Shown: piece after piece, positions 19,719 through 28,710 of the stretch | Layout: each line of letters starts with the position of its first letter | Numbering within the stretch: position 1 is the stretch's first letter | NCBI RefSeq assembly: GCF_024623785.1 | Contig: NZ_JANKBZ010000001.1 | Span: 372,001 to 436,000 of the forward strand | DNA length: 64,000 bases | Reading direction: 5' to 3' | Source of the DNA: Archangium lipolyticum | Lineage (GTDB): Bacteria > Myxococcota > Myxococcia > Myxococcales > Myxococcaceae | The notes under the pieces: generated by a model | The model's input: the letters and a program-made list of their open reading frames with translations, nothing else | Databases searched by the model: none | Told to the model about the DNA's origin: nothing | Translations under genes and position numbers: made by a program

Positions 19719-22700
19719 TCAGGCGCGCTCCACGCGAAGGCGTGCGGGCAGGCCGTTGAGGTTGAACTCCTCTTCCTTGCCGGTGAGGCCCTCGGGGCCC
19801 ACGTGCAGCTCCGAGGCGAGCGTCTCGCGGGAGATGGACTCACGCGCCTCCTCGGTCACCTTGCGCACCCGTGCGTCACCGTCCACCCAGAGGCGGATGC
19901 GGTCCGTGTAGCCGAGCGCCATGTCCTTGCGCGCCGCCTGCACGCGGGCGAGCAGCTCGCGCACCAGGCCCTCGTCCACGAGCGCCTCGGTCAGCTCGGT
20001 GTGGAGCACCACCACGCCCACGCCCGCGCCCGCGGCGGCGTAGCCGGGGTTGGCCTCCACCAGCACCTCCAGCTCCTCGGAGGGGAACACCATCTGCTCG
20101 CCCTCGACGGTGAGCGCTACCCTGCCCTCCCGCGCCAGCTCGCGCTGGAGCGCCCGGCTGTCGGCGGCGTCGAACGCCTTGCGCACCGGGGCCAGCTTGG
20201 GACCCAGGCGGCTGCCCATCGCGCGCAGGTTGGGCCGCACCTTGTAGCGCACCACGTCGGCCTCCTGACCGGCCTCCAGGAAGCGCACCTCGTGGACGTT
20301 CAGCTCGTCGGCGATGAGGTCCTTGTAGACGGCCACGCGCTCCTGCAGCTCGCGGCGCGAGAGCATCACGTCCGCGTGGGACAGGGGCTGGCGCACCTTG
20401 AGCTTGTTGTCCGTGCGGACCTTGAGGCCCAGGGACACCAGCTCGCGCACCGCGCCCATCTCCGTGGAGAGCCCCTCGTCGATGAGGCGCGTGTCCGGCT
20501 CGGGGAAGCGGCCCAGGTGGACGCTCTCCGGCTGGGACGTGGGCCAGGGCCGGCGCACCAGGTTGCTCCACATCTCCTCGGCGAAGAAGGGAATGAAGGG
20601 GGCCGACAGCGCGGTGATGGTGGTGAGCGCCTCGTACAGGGTGAAGTACGCGTCCAGCTTGTCCTGCTCCAGGCCCGGTCCCCAGAAGCGCTCGCGGCTG
20701 CGGCGCAGGTACCAGTTGGAGAGGGCGTCCACCAGCGCCACCAGCCGCTGGGCGGCCTCGTACACCTGATAGGAGTCCAGCGACCGGGTGACGTCGCGCA
20801 GGGCGAGCTGCACCTCGGAGAGGATCCACCGGTCAAGCACGGTGCGCTGCTTCGGCTCGCGCCAGCCGGTGCTCTTGCGGATGGCGAGCCAGGGCACCTC
20901 GGAGGAATCCGGGTTGCCGCGGGCCGGCGAGAAGCCGTCGATGTTCGCGTAGATGGTGAAGAACGAGTAGACGTTGCGCAGCTTGACCTGGAAGTCCTTC
21001 TGCAGGAGCCGCACGTTGCTCAGCGAGTGGCGCGTGTTGGACCAGGTGGGGCTGGCGGCGAAGAAGAACCAGCGGAAGGCGTCCGCGCCCGGGGCCCGGC
21101 TGGCCGGGTCCTTGAGCACCACGCGCTCGGTGTGAGCCAGGCGGGGCACCTCCACCGGCATCACGTCCGCGCCGCGCGCCGAGGGGGCCACCCCCAGCGC
21201 CTCCAGGTCCTTCTTCGCCAGCAACACCACGCGCCGCTTGAGCTTCTTGTGCACCTTCACCGTGAGGGTGAGGGCCTTGTCCGCCGCGTCCGGACGGAAG
21301 AGCTGCACCTTGGAGCCCTCCTGGATGTCCAGGCCCTCGAGGTCCTCGCGGGCGATGAGCGCCTCGCCGGCCACACCGGGGACGCCCGCCGCCTTGTCAT
21401 CGAGCACGGCGAAGTCCATCCGCACCTCGTCGAGGATGATCTCCGGCGGGGTGTAGTTGCCCTTGGACTTGGACTCCTTCTTGCCCTCCTTGTCGGAGAC
21501 GTGGCCCAGGACGATGCAGCTCTTGTACGGCATGGGCCAGCCGCGCTCGGGGGTGATGCCCTCACGCCGCTGCGTCTCCTCGTCGAAGACGAGCGTGCTG
21601 ATCATCAGCAGCGAGTAGAACCAGCCACGGGTCTGGTCGATGGCCTCGGAGATGAAGTCGGCGGGGAAGGCCTGGGCGAACTTCTCGCGCGAGCCGGGCG
21701 CGTGGGGGTAGCCCCACTGGGCGAAGGGCATGCAGCCCGAGTCGAACCACACGTCCACGACCTCGGGGACGCGCACGAAGCGGCCGGGGGTGCCGGGCTT
21801 CTCGTAGGTGACCTTGTCGATCCACGGCTTGTGGACGATGAGGTGCTCGGCGCTGGTGGCGCCGGGCTTGCGGGCGATGAAGGCCTTGAGCTCGGCCTCC
21901 ACGGCGGCCAGGTTGCTGCCGGGCTTGTCGCGCAGGGCCTGGAGCGAGGAGATGGCCTCCACCTCGCCGGTCTCCGAGTGCACCCAGAGCGGCAGGGGCG
22001 TGCCCCAGTAGCGCTCGCGGGAGAGGGCCCAGTCGACGTTGTTGGCGAGGAAGTCGCCGAAGCGGCCCTCCTTGATGTGCTCGGGGACCCAGTTGACGGC
22101 GCGGTTGTTGGCGATGGCCCTGTCCTTCACGGACGTGGTGCGGATGTACCAGGCGGGCCGGGCGAACTGGATGAGCGGGTCGTCATCCGCGCGCCAGCAG
22201 AACGGGTACTCGTGGCGATACTGCTCGATGAGGAGCATCCGGCCGCGCTCTTTGAGCTCGCGCTGGATCTCCTTGTCGGCGTCCTTGACGAAGCGGCCGG
22301 TGAGCTGGGGGAAGTCCTCGGAGAAGGTGCCGTCCGGGCGGATGGCGCAGAACATCTCCAGGGCCTCGGGCTTCGCGAAGCGGGTGCGCTCGTGGCGGAA
22401 GGCCTCGTAGTCGTCCTCGCCGAAGGCCGGGGCGATGTGGACGATGCCCGTGCCGCTGGAGAGGGTGACGAAGTCCGCGCCGATGATGCGCCAGGCGGGC
22501 GTGTCCGTGCCCCCGCCCGCGAGCGGCAGCTCCGTGTTGCCCACGCGCTGGAAGTACACGTCATAGGGAGGCGAGTAGCGCAGACCGACCAGCTCGCTTC
22601 CCTTGCGCGTCTGGAGGACGGGCAGGTCCTTCTTGAGCTTCTTGGCCAGCTCCTCGCGCAGGGCGGCGGCGACGATGAGCTTGCGGTCACCGGCGTCGAC

Positions 22701-23459
22701 GGTGACGTAGTCCACCGTGGGGTTGACGGCGGCGTACATGTTGGACGGGAGCGTCCAGGGCGTGGTGGTCCAGATGAGGAGCGAGGTATCGGGCGAGTCG
22801 CGCAGGGGGAAGGCGACGTAGGCGCTGGGGTCGTCGACGGTGCGGTAGCCCATGCCGACCTCGCCGGAGCTCAGCGCGGTGCCGCCCTGGGGCCACCACC
22901 AGACGATCTTGTGCCCCCGGTAGAGCAGGCCCTTGCGGAACAGCTCGGCGAGGGCCCACCAGACGCTCTCCACGTAGCCGCGGTGATAGGTGACGTAGGC
23001 GTCGGGGAGGTCGACCCAGAAGCCGATGCGCTCGGTCAGCCGCTCCCACTCGTTGGTGTAGCGGAAGACGGACTCGATGCAGCGCTCGGTGAAGGGCTCC
23101 ACGCCGTAGCGCTCGATCTCCGCCTTGCCGTGGATGCGCAGCTCCTTCTCGACCTCGACCTCGACGGGGAGGCCGTGGGTGTCCCAGCCGGCCTTGCGGG
23201 GGACGCGGTAGCCGCGCATGGTCTTGTAGCGCGGGAACAGGTCCTTGATGACGCGGGTGAGGACGTGGCCGTTGTGGGGCAGACCGTTGGCGGTGGGAGG
23301 GCCCTCGTAGAAGACGAAGGCGGGAGCGTCATCCCGGCCCTGGAGCGTCTGCTCGAAGATCCGGCGCTCCTTCCAGAAGGCGAGGATGCGGCGCTCGTCG
23401 GCGGGAAAGTCGATCTCGTTGGGGACGGTGGCGAACAGGGGGCCGGTGGACTGGGACAT
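19719..23459 (-). CDS. ileS: isoleucyl-tRNA synthetase with insertion after the KMSKS loop
   Basis: A 1246-aa class I synthetase charging tRNA-Ile. The HIGH motif is HNGH (LPHNGHVLTRVIKD, about residue 62). The KMSKS motif is KESKS at 661-665. The editing-domain signature WTTTPWTLPSN is present. The zinc-poor C-terminus and overall pattern fit the eukaryote-like type 2 enzymes. Family members are about 1040-1080 aa; here GADAFRWFF follows KESKS by about 125 residues instead of about 18, so roughly 105 residues are inserted there. ATG 23459 gives MSQSTGPLFATVPNEIDFP; the upstream frame to 23579 is not family-like. The ceramidase gene follows closely. Confidence 0.96.
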   Translation of the reverse strand: MSQSTGPLFATVPNEIDFPADERRILAFWKERRIFEQTLQGRDDAPAFVFYEGPPTANGLPHNGHVLTRVIKDLFPRYKTMRGYRVPRKAGWDTHGLPVEVEVEKELRIHGKAEIERYGVEPFTERCIESVFRYTNEWERLTERIGFWVDLPDAYVTYHRGYVESVWWALAELFRKGLLYRGHKIVWWWPQGGTALSSGEVGMGYRTVDDPSAYVAFPLRDSPDTSLLIWTTTPWTLPSNMYAAVNPTVDYVTVDAGDRKLIVAAALREELAKKLKKDLPVLQTRKGSELVGLRYSPPYDVYFQRVGNTELPLAGGGTDTPAWRIIGADFVTLSSGTGIVHIAPAFGEDDYEAFRHERTRFAKPEALEMFCAIRPDGTFSEDFPQLTGRFVKDADKEIQRELKERGRMLLIEQYRHEYPFCWRADDDPLIQFARPAWYIRTTSVKDRAIANNRAVNWVPEHIKEGRFGDFLANNVDWALSRERYWGTPLPLWVHSETGEVEAISSLQALRDKPGSNLAAVEAELKAFIARKPGATSAEHLIVHKPWIDKVTYEKPGTPGRFVRVPEVVDVWFDSGCMPFAQWGYPHAPGSREKFAQAFPADFISEAIDQTRGWFYSLLMISTLVFDEETQRREGITPERGWPMPYKSCIVLGHVSDKEGKKESKSKGNYTPPEIILDEVRMDFAVLDDKAAGVPGVAGEALIAREDLEGLDIQEGSKVQLFRPDAADKALTLTVKVHKKLKRRVVLLAKKDLEALGVAPSARGADVMPVEVPRLAHTERVVLKDPASRAPGADAFRWFFFAASPTWSNTRHSLSNVRLLQKDFQVKLRNVYSFFTIYANIDGFSPARGNPDSSEVPWLAIRKSTGWREPKQRTVLDRWILSEVQLALRDVTRSLDSYQVYEAAQRLVALVDALSNWYLRRSRERFWGPGLEQDKLDAYFTLYEALTTITALSAPFIPFFAEEMWSNLVRRPWPTSQPESVHLGRFPEPDTRLIDEGLSTEMGAVRELVSLGLKVRTDNKLKVRQPLSHADVMLSRRELQERVAVYKDLIADELNVHEVRFLEAGQEADVVRYKVRPNLRAMGSRLGPKLAPVRKAFDAADSRALQRELAREGRVALTVEGEQMVFPSEELEVLVEANPGYAAAGAGVGVVVLHTELTEALVDEGLVRELLARVQAARKDMALGYTDRIRLWVDGDARVRKVTEEARESISRETLASELHVGPEGLTGKEEEFNLNGLPARLRVERA

Positions 23460-23902
23460 GGCGGCCGAGTGATAGCACCTGCCGTGCCCGGGTGTAGGCC
23501 CTTTCGTGACGGCTCTGCCCCCCTCCAGGTGGGCAATGTCGTCCCCGGACGGTGCCGGGTCACCTTCCCGGAGCACCATGGCCAGTGCTGAAACCTACGC
23601 GAGAAGGAGGAAAGAGGCCCTGGATGCGCATGAGCTGAAATGAGCCGATCCCCACTGCCCCGAGCTTCGCCTACCGCACACCAGTGGTCTCCATGAGCCC
23701 GAGCGCCGTTGACCCGGGTTGAGGCGTCGCCCAAAACTTTCAATCTCGACAAACCGGACAATACCCGGGAAGCACTCTGCCTCCTTCGGACTCGTCCATT
23801 CAGCCGAGGTTGAACGGGAGTGCAGGCAGGCAACGCATCGAAGCACTGATGGATGAGGGAATGCACCCAGCAGGTCTAACGCGACTGAGCTACACCAGGT
23901 GC
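23460..23902. other. 443-bp region between ileS and the small lower-GC genes
   Basis: No convincing gene. The first 120 bp must hold the ileS promoter and leader; no T-box-like leader was recognised. GC content falls from about 23.6 kb onward. At 23863-23902 the minus strand carries a stretch resembling the 5' half of a tRNA (GTAGCTCAGTCGCGTTAGA), with no matching T-arm or 3' end. Confidence 0.5.
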
Positions 23903-24190
23903 ATGAGGCGCAAGCCTGAGATCCCATCCATACCGAAGCACTCTGGCAAGCATAAGGAACACTGCACCACGAAGTGCCTCAACGAATTCATGGATTGCGT
24001 CAAGAAGATGGAGGAACTGGAGAGGCAGGAGTCACAGAGCAAGAAGCTTCAATTCCCAAGCATCAACGAAGCGCTCGACTGGCTCAAAGAACACACACCC
24101 GAGGCGCCGCCCGGAACCCATGTGGTCGTGGCAGGAGTAGGCTTTGTTATCGCGATAATCGGCGGCGCACTGTTTCTTGTTCCCATCTAA
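23903..24190 (+). CDS. small protein with C-terminal membrane helix (unknown)
   Basis: A 95-aa protein with noticeably lower GC than its neighbours. A hydrophilic, Cys- and Lys-rich N-terminal part (HCTTKCLNEFMDCVKKMEELERQ, probably helical) leads to LNPxxx-free sequence INEALDWLKEHTPEAPPG and a single C-terminal hydrophobic helix (VVVAGVGFVIAIIGGALFLV), as in tail-anchored proteins. I do not recognise the family. The frame is open from 23810, and ATG 23903 is picked because the earlier part overlaps the tRNA-like stretch; the ribosome site is weak. It precedes the 24240 gene by 49 bp, so the two are probably co-transcribed. Confidence 0.55.
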   Translation: MRRKPEIPSIPKHSGKHKEHCTTKCLNEFMDCVKKMEELERQESQSKKLQFPSINEALDWLKEHTPEAPPGTHVVVAGVGFVIAIIGGALFLVPI

Positions 24191-24239
24191 GCCAAACGTT
24201 GCATCCAAAAAACAGAAACGCAAAAGGCTCGACGCCACC

Positions 24240-24635
24240 ATGCCCTATATTCCAGACTTCGACACAGACGCAATCCTCGGCGCTCTCAACGCCATCAGCC
24301 AGAAGCATCCGGAGGGCTCCCCGGAGAGGGACGTAATCGAACTCGCGCAGATCGCATTGGTCTACCCTCGCCACATCCGGAAAGAGGATGACTTCCGCAG
24401 GTTCTACAAAGAATTCTTTGATCCCTCATTCAAGCTCAAGGTCTCCCATGAGTTCGCAACGCGAGAAGAGGCAGACAAGTGGCTGGCCAGCGGGAAGGCA
24501 GAGGACGCAGAGCGCGTCAAGATCGCTGGCAAGGGTTTCATGGTCGTTCGATTGCCTGGGAGGTTTACGTTCATGAGCGCACCTCTTGAAGACGAAGAGG
24601 TGGAGGAAGACGAATCGGGGGAGGATTCAGAGTAG
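24240..24635 (+). CDS. small acidic-tailed protein (unknown), full-length copy
   Basis: A 131-aa soluble protein, lower GC than the chromosome around it, of unknown function. It starts MPYIPDFDTDAILGALN. It has a central stretch HIRKEDDFRRFYKEFFDP and a C-terminal ERVKIAGKGFMVVRLPGRF, and ends in a strongly acidic tail (EDEEVEEDESGEDSE). A second, internally deleted copy lies inverted at 28450-28679, matching both ends of this protein. The size, acidic tail and low GC recall immunity or antitoxin-like cargo genes, but no partner toxin is identifiable. Confidence 0.65.
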   Translation: MPYIPDFDTDAILGALNAISQKHPEGSPERDVIELAQIALVYPRHIRKEDDFRRFYKEFFDPSFKLKVSHEFATREEADKWLASGKAEDAERVKIAGKGFMVVRLPGRFTFMSAPLEDEEVEEDESGEDSE

Positions 24636-24723
24636 GCAATTCAAGCTTGCGTGCCCTACGCCGCGGACCTGCTCCCACCGGCCTTCGCGGGCTTCTGGGC
24701 GGGCAGATTGCCTCCCGCGAGCA
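24636..24723. other. short gap without a recognised gene
   Basis: Nothing identifiable; GC returns to chromosomal level about 24650, marking the right edge of the lower-GC segment. Confidence 0.5.
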
Positions 24724-24990
24724 CTACCTCTGGGTGCTCGTGATGATGTTGATGTTGTTGGCCTGGTAGTTGGCCGAGGGCGTGAAGTTCCAGGAGCCGT
24801 CCCAGACCGTCTTCTGGTCGAAGACCACCGACTTCACGTGCATGATCTGCCCGGCTTCCGGGCTGGTGCCCACCCAGACAGAGTCCCCCGCCTGGAGCAG
24901 CGTCCGCACGAAGGGCTCCTCCGAGAGCGCACCGTCGTTCTTCTCGTACATGCTGTAGTCCAGCCCGTCACGACCGCGCGATGGCGTCGT
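24724..24990 (-). pseudogene. C-terminal fragment of a phospholipase-D-like (HKD) protein
   Basis: The minus-strand frame encodes about 75-88 residues with an HKD-type motif (MHVKSVVFDQ) followed by VWDGSWNFTPSANYQANNINII. This is the usual second-half pattern of PLD-family nucleases and phospholipases (HxKxxxxD, then GSxNFxxxA). The rest of a PLD protein, including the first HKD motif, is missing; upstream the frame runs straight into the end of the CHAT gene. It therefore looks like the stump of a deleted gene rather than a functional enzyme. Confidence 0.65.
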
Positions 24991-25002
24991 GCGCGAGGCG
25001 CC

Positions 25003-28000
25003 TCATGGCGTCGGCGGCTCGGTCGCGATGGGGGCGATGGCCCGCAGGGGGGCATCACTCCCCAGGGCGATGAAGGGGGCCCAGTAGTGTGGATGGGGCC
25101 GGGAAGCCCGGAACGAGCGCATGGCCTCGCGCAGGGCGGAGGCCCGGCCCTGACCAGCCAACAGGTTTTGGTAGTAGGCCTCCATCAACAGGCGCGTGGA
25201 GTCGTCGTTCACCTTCCACAGGCTCATGACCACCGTCTCGGCCCCGGTCACCACCAGGGCACGGCGCAGACCGTAGACGCCTTGACCCAGGCGGACATCG
25301 CCTCGGCCGGTGTCGCAGGCGGAGAGGACCACGAGCTGTGTCCCCCAGAGATCGAGCCCGGCCAGCTCCAGGGCCGTGACGAGGGCGGCTTCGGGCCGGG
25401 GGGCGGAAGACGTGGAGGCGTCAGGCGCGGAGGCGCGTGCGCCCGCGAGGGCCAGACCGGAGCGCAGCAGTGGATCCTCCGGACGCGGCGTGAGGGGGCC
25501 CTCTCCGAGGACACCGAAGTGGCCCACGGCGCGGGAGCCCGCAGGAGGAGCGGGAGCATCCTCGAGGAAGAAGCCGTGAGTGGCCAGGTGGAGGATGCCC
25601 GGGGGTGAAAGGGAGAGCAGCCGATCCTTGGTGGCATCGGGGCCAAGGAAGAGCTGGGCCTGGGGCAACAGGCGCTGGATGTTCTCGGCCTCCTGACGCG
25701 TGCCCGGCAGGGGCACCCACGCACTGCTGACGAGGTTCCCACGCGTGGTGGAGAAGAAGCGCTCCAGGGAGTCGGAGGGAGCGGCCCGCGAGGAGATGTT
25801 GGCGGGGGTGGAGGACGTGGCACGAGGAGCGGCGGTGAAGTCCGGGTCGGCGAACACGGACACGGAGGACGCGGGAGAGATGTCCTGAGCGCGAGGCAGC
25901 AGCTCCCTGCCGGAGGTGAGGTAGACGAAGTCGAAGGAGTCCAGGAGGAATCCACGGCCATCGTGGAGAGCGTCGAAGGGGACGAGACCCAGCTGTCCGT
26001 CGGGAGACAGGAAGAGGCGGCGGGTGGTGCCCAGCAGGGGCCGCAGGGGCTTGAAGGCGAGGTGGTAGAGCGACTCGGCCTCGGCTTGGAAGGTGGCATC
26101 GCGGTTGGCCAGGGCATTGCGCAGACGCGAGGCGGCGAGGTCGATGGGCCCGGCCGCTCCGAGGTCCACGGCGCGGGTCGAGCCATCGGGCAGGAGCACC
26201 AACGCCAGGTAGCGCAGCTGCTCGGGGGCCGCTGGATGAGTCGTACCGGGTCTGGGGACAAGCTCTCTCCCCCTGTAGGCGATGAACTCGACGAGGGCGC
26301 CGTCCCTGGGAAGGGAGGCGGCGACCCGATCGACGATCTCGGCGGGGGTTGGCAGGGTGGTGAGCGCGCGCAGGGGCGCGGAACGTCTGGCCAGGTCCGC
26401 TTCGAGCGCGTCCCCCTCGCCGGCCAGCGTCTTGAGCCGCTGTTGGTAGGCTTCCGGAGAGAGCGTCCCGATGCCCGAGAGCGAGAGGTCCGCCAGCTGG
26501 GTGCGCAGGCCGCGCAACCGCTCGAAGGTTTCACGGTCCCCCGCCCCCAGGCGGCGGTAGAGGGTACGAGAGATGTTGGCCGTCTCCTCGACGGAGCGGC
26601 CCTTGAGCAGGAGCACGGCACCGAGGGCCAGACGCCGCACACGAGCGTCCTTCGGGTGCTCACGCAGCAAGGAGTAGAGAGCCTGCTCATCCGCGCGCAG
26701 ATAGTGGAGGAAGCTGGCCAGGCGCGACTCGGAGAAGTCGAGCGCCTCCCGGCGCAGGCGCAGCTCGGAAATGGAGAAGGCCCGTGTGTAGAGAGGCAGG
26801 GCGTCGGCGAGGCGATGCTGGGTCAGGCGGAGTTGAGCCAGGCCGCTGAGAGCCAGGGCGACATCGGGGTGGTCCTTGCCCAGGGTTTCCTCCCAGATGG
26901 AGAGTGCGCGCTGATAGAGGGTCGTGGCCCGGCCGTGGAGCCCCTGCGCCATGGCCAGGTTGGCGAGACTGAGCAGCGCGCTCGCGAGAAAGGGGTGTTT
27001 CTTGCCGTAGGCGGCCTGCCAGATGGTGAGTGCGCGCTGGTTGAGGGACTCGGCCCGGGCATACGACCCCTGGCTCTCGTAGAGGATGGCGAGGTTCACG
27101 AGCGCCCGGGCGACGTCGGGGTGGTTCTCGCCGAGCGCCTTCTCCCAGATGCCCAGTGCACGTTGCAACAAGGGCTCGGTCTGGCCGTGCGACCCCTGGC
27201 GCCAGTAGAGGATGGCGAGGTTGTTGAGCGCCATGGCAACGGCGGGGTGGCCCTTTCCGAGGACTTCTTCCTGGATGGCCAGTGCGCGGTTCAGCAAGGG
27301 CTCGGCCCGGCCGTACAATCCCTGGTTCTCGTAGAGATTGGCGAGGTTGTAGAGCGTCTGGGCGACATCGGGATGGCCCTTGCCGAGGACCTCTTCCCGG
27401 ATGGCCAGCGCGCGTTGCAGCAACGGCTCGGCCTGGCTGTACAACCCCTGGTACGCGTAGACGGTGGCGAGGTTGTTGAGCACCTGGGCGACCGCGGGAT
27501 GCTTCTTGCCGAAGGCTGCCTCCAGGATGGCGAGCGCGCGCTGGTAGAGAGGCTCGGCCCGGTCGTACGACCCCTGATCCATGGAGAGGGTGGCGAGGTT
27601 GTTGAGCGTATTGCCGATGGCGGGATCGTTGCCAGGAGCGGCCTCCTGGATGGTGAGCGCGCGTTGCAGCAATGACTCAGCCTGACCATACGACCCCTGC
27701 TGCGCATGGAGCGCGGCCAGACTGCTGAGCGCCTGGGCGACCTCGGGGTGGTTCTTGCCGAGAGCCTCCTCCCGGATGGCCAGCACGCGTTGCAGCAACG
27801 GCTCGGCCTGGCCGAACAATCCTTGTTTGAAATAGAGGACGGCGAGGCTGTTGAGCGTCAGGGCGACCTCGGGGTGGTTCTTGCCGAGGACCTCCTCCCG
27901 GATGGACAGCGCGCGCTGCAGCAACGGCTCGGCCTGACCGTACAGCCCCTGCTCATCGTAGAGGACGGCGAGACCGTTGAGCGTTCGGGCGACGTCGGGG

Positions 28001-28338
28001 TGGCTCTTGCCAAGGCCCGCCTCCTGGATGGAGAGCGCGCGTTGAAACAAGGGCTCGGCCTGGGCGAACGCTCCTTGCCGCGAGTAGAGAGTCCCCATCA
28101 GGGCCAGACAGCTGGCGACATCGGGATGCGAGTCTCCGAGCACAGCCTGTCTGAGCGCGAGCGCACGCTCGGCCCGGGGAAGAGCCTCGGCGTATCCACC
28201 TGACTTCCTGAGGGTTATCGCCTCGTCGAAGGCGGCCTGAGCCTCCGCGAGCCGTGCATCCGGCTTCTCTTCACTGGCCTCCCCTCCTGCCGCACAGCAG
28301 AGGGCAACCACCAACATCCACCCGAAAACCCGACGCAT
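25003..28338 (-). CDS. exported kinesin-light-chain-type TPR protein with C-terminal CHAT peptidase domain
   Basis: A 1111-aa protein. Start ATG 28338 has a strong ribosome site (GGGGGGAGAG) and a Sec signal peptide (MRRVFGWMLVVALCCAAGGEAS). Residues about 40-515 hold eleven 42-residue TPRs of the GKxHPDVAxxLxNLAxLY type. A helical middle follows, then a CHAT domain (from about 800) of the caspase/separase clan. Both catalytic elements are present: the His in HLATHGFF and the Cys in VVLSACDTGRGD. CHAT proteins are cysteine peptidases that in other systems are switched on by TPR-sensed partners. The signal peptide would put this one outside the cytoplasm. No substrate is evident nearby. Confidence 0.9.
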   Translation of the reverse strand: MRRVFGWMLVVALCCAAGGEASEEKPDARLAEAQAAFDEAITLRKSGGYAEALPRAERALALRQAVLGDSHPDVASCLALMGTLYSRQGAFAQAEPLFQRALSIQEAGLGKSHPDVARTLNGLAVLYDEQGLYGQAEPLLQRALSIREEVLGKNHPEVALTLNSLAVLYFKQGLFGQAEPLLQRVLAIREEALGKNHPEVAQALSSLAALHAQQGSYGQAESLLQRALTIQEAAPGNDPAIGNTLNNLATLSMDQGSYDRAEPLYQRALAILEAAFGKKHPAVAQVLNNLATVYAYQGLYSQAEPLLQRALAIREEVLGKGHPDVAQTLYNLANLYENQGLYGRAEPLLNRALAIQEEVLGKGHPAVAMALNNLAILYWRQGSHGQTEPLLQRALGIWEKALGENHPDVARALVNLAILYESQGSYARAESLNQRALTIWQAAYGKKHPFLASALLSLANLAMAQGLHGRATTLYQRALSIWEETLGKDHPDVALALSGLAQLRLTQHRLADALPLYTRAFSISELRLRREALDFSESRLASFLHYLRADEQALYSLLREHPKDARVRRLALGAVLLLKGRSVEETANISRTLYRRLGAGDRETFERLRGLRTQLADLSLSGIGTLSPEAYQQRLKTLAGEGDALEADLARRSAPLRALTTLPTPAEIVDRVAASLPRDGALVEFIAYRGRELVPRPGTTHPAAPEQLRYLALVLLPDGSTRAVDLGAAGPIDLAASRLRNALANRDATFQAEAESLYHLAFKPLRPLLGTTRRLFLSPDGQLGLVPFDALHDGRGFLLDSFDFVYLTSGRELLPRAQDISPASSVSVFADPDFTAAPRATSSTPANISSRAAPSDSLERFFSTTRGNLVSSAWVPLPGTRQEAENIQRLLPQAQLFLGPDATKDRLLSLSPPGILHLATHGFFLEDAPAPPAGSRAVGHFGVLGEGPLTPRPEDPLLRSGLALAGARASAPDASTSSAPRPEAALVTALELAGLDLWGTQLVVLSACDTGRGDVRLGQGVYGLRRALVVTGAETVVMSLWKVNDDSTRLLMEAYYQNLLAGQGRASALREAMRSFRASRPHPHYWAPFIALGSDAPLRAIAPIATEPPTP

Positions 28339-28449
28339 CTCTCCCCCCTCGAAGCCTGTTTCAAGATCAGCGGGAGAGCCGACTGTAGCAGACGCGCGCG
28401 GCGGCCAGGGCACGAAACAAGAGTCGGAAGATTTCCGGCTCACCTCTTC

Positions 28450-28679
28450 CTACTCGGGATCCTCCTTCCATTCCTCATCTGTTTCCAATTCTTCCGGGAG
28501 AGGCGCCACCATGAGCCTCAGCTTTCCTGACACTTCAACGGCCATGAAGCCCTTACCAGCGATCTTCACGCGCTCGGAGTCCATGCCTCCCTCTCTTTCG
28601 TTCCCTCTGCTTGATTCTCGATGAAGGGATTCAGAACGAGGAGCATTTCTTTCAAATCGAGATCTGGATTGGATGCCAT
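28450..28679 (-). pseudogene. internally deleted, frameshifted copy of the 24240-24635 gene
   Basis: On the minus strand, 28679 downward encodes MASNPDLDLKEMLLVLN and ..EGTKERE, matching residues 1-32 of the 24240 protein. From 28584, in another frame, come DSERVKIAGKGFMAVEV and an acidic end (stop at 28450), matching its C-terminal third. The central 60 or so residues are gone and the two parts are out of frame. It lies in inverted orientation to the intact copy, on the other side of the CHAT gene. Confidence 0.7.
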
Positions 28680-28710
28680 ATACGTGCTGGACATGATGGA
28701 ATGCAATGTC

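Noticed and set aside
19680-23591. 1303-codon plus-strand open frame opposite ileS
   Set aside because: ileS on the other strand has all synthetase motifs; the antisense translation is biased Gly/Val/Leu/His sequence without domains.
23460-23600. T-box or other riboswitch in the ileS leader
   Set aside because: No T-box sequence or specifier stem could be found, and such leaders are not expected in this group.
23863-23902. Complete tRNA gene on the minus strand
   Set aside because: Only the acceptor/D-arm half is recognisable; no anticodon arm, T-arm or 3' end follows.
24177-24239. Longer start for the 131-aa small protein at 24177
   Set aside because: It would overlap the preceding gene and adds a Lys/Arg-rich stretch absent from the deleted paralogue at 28450-28679, which aligns from the later Met.
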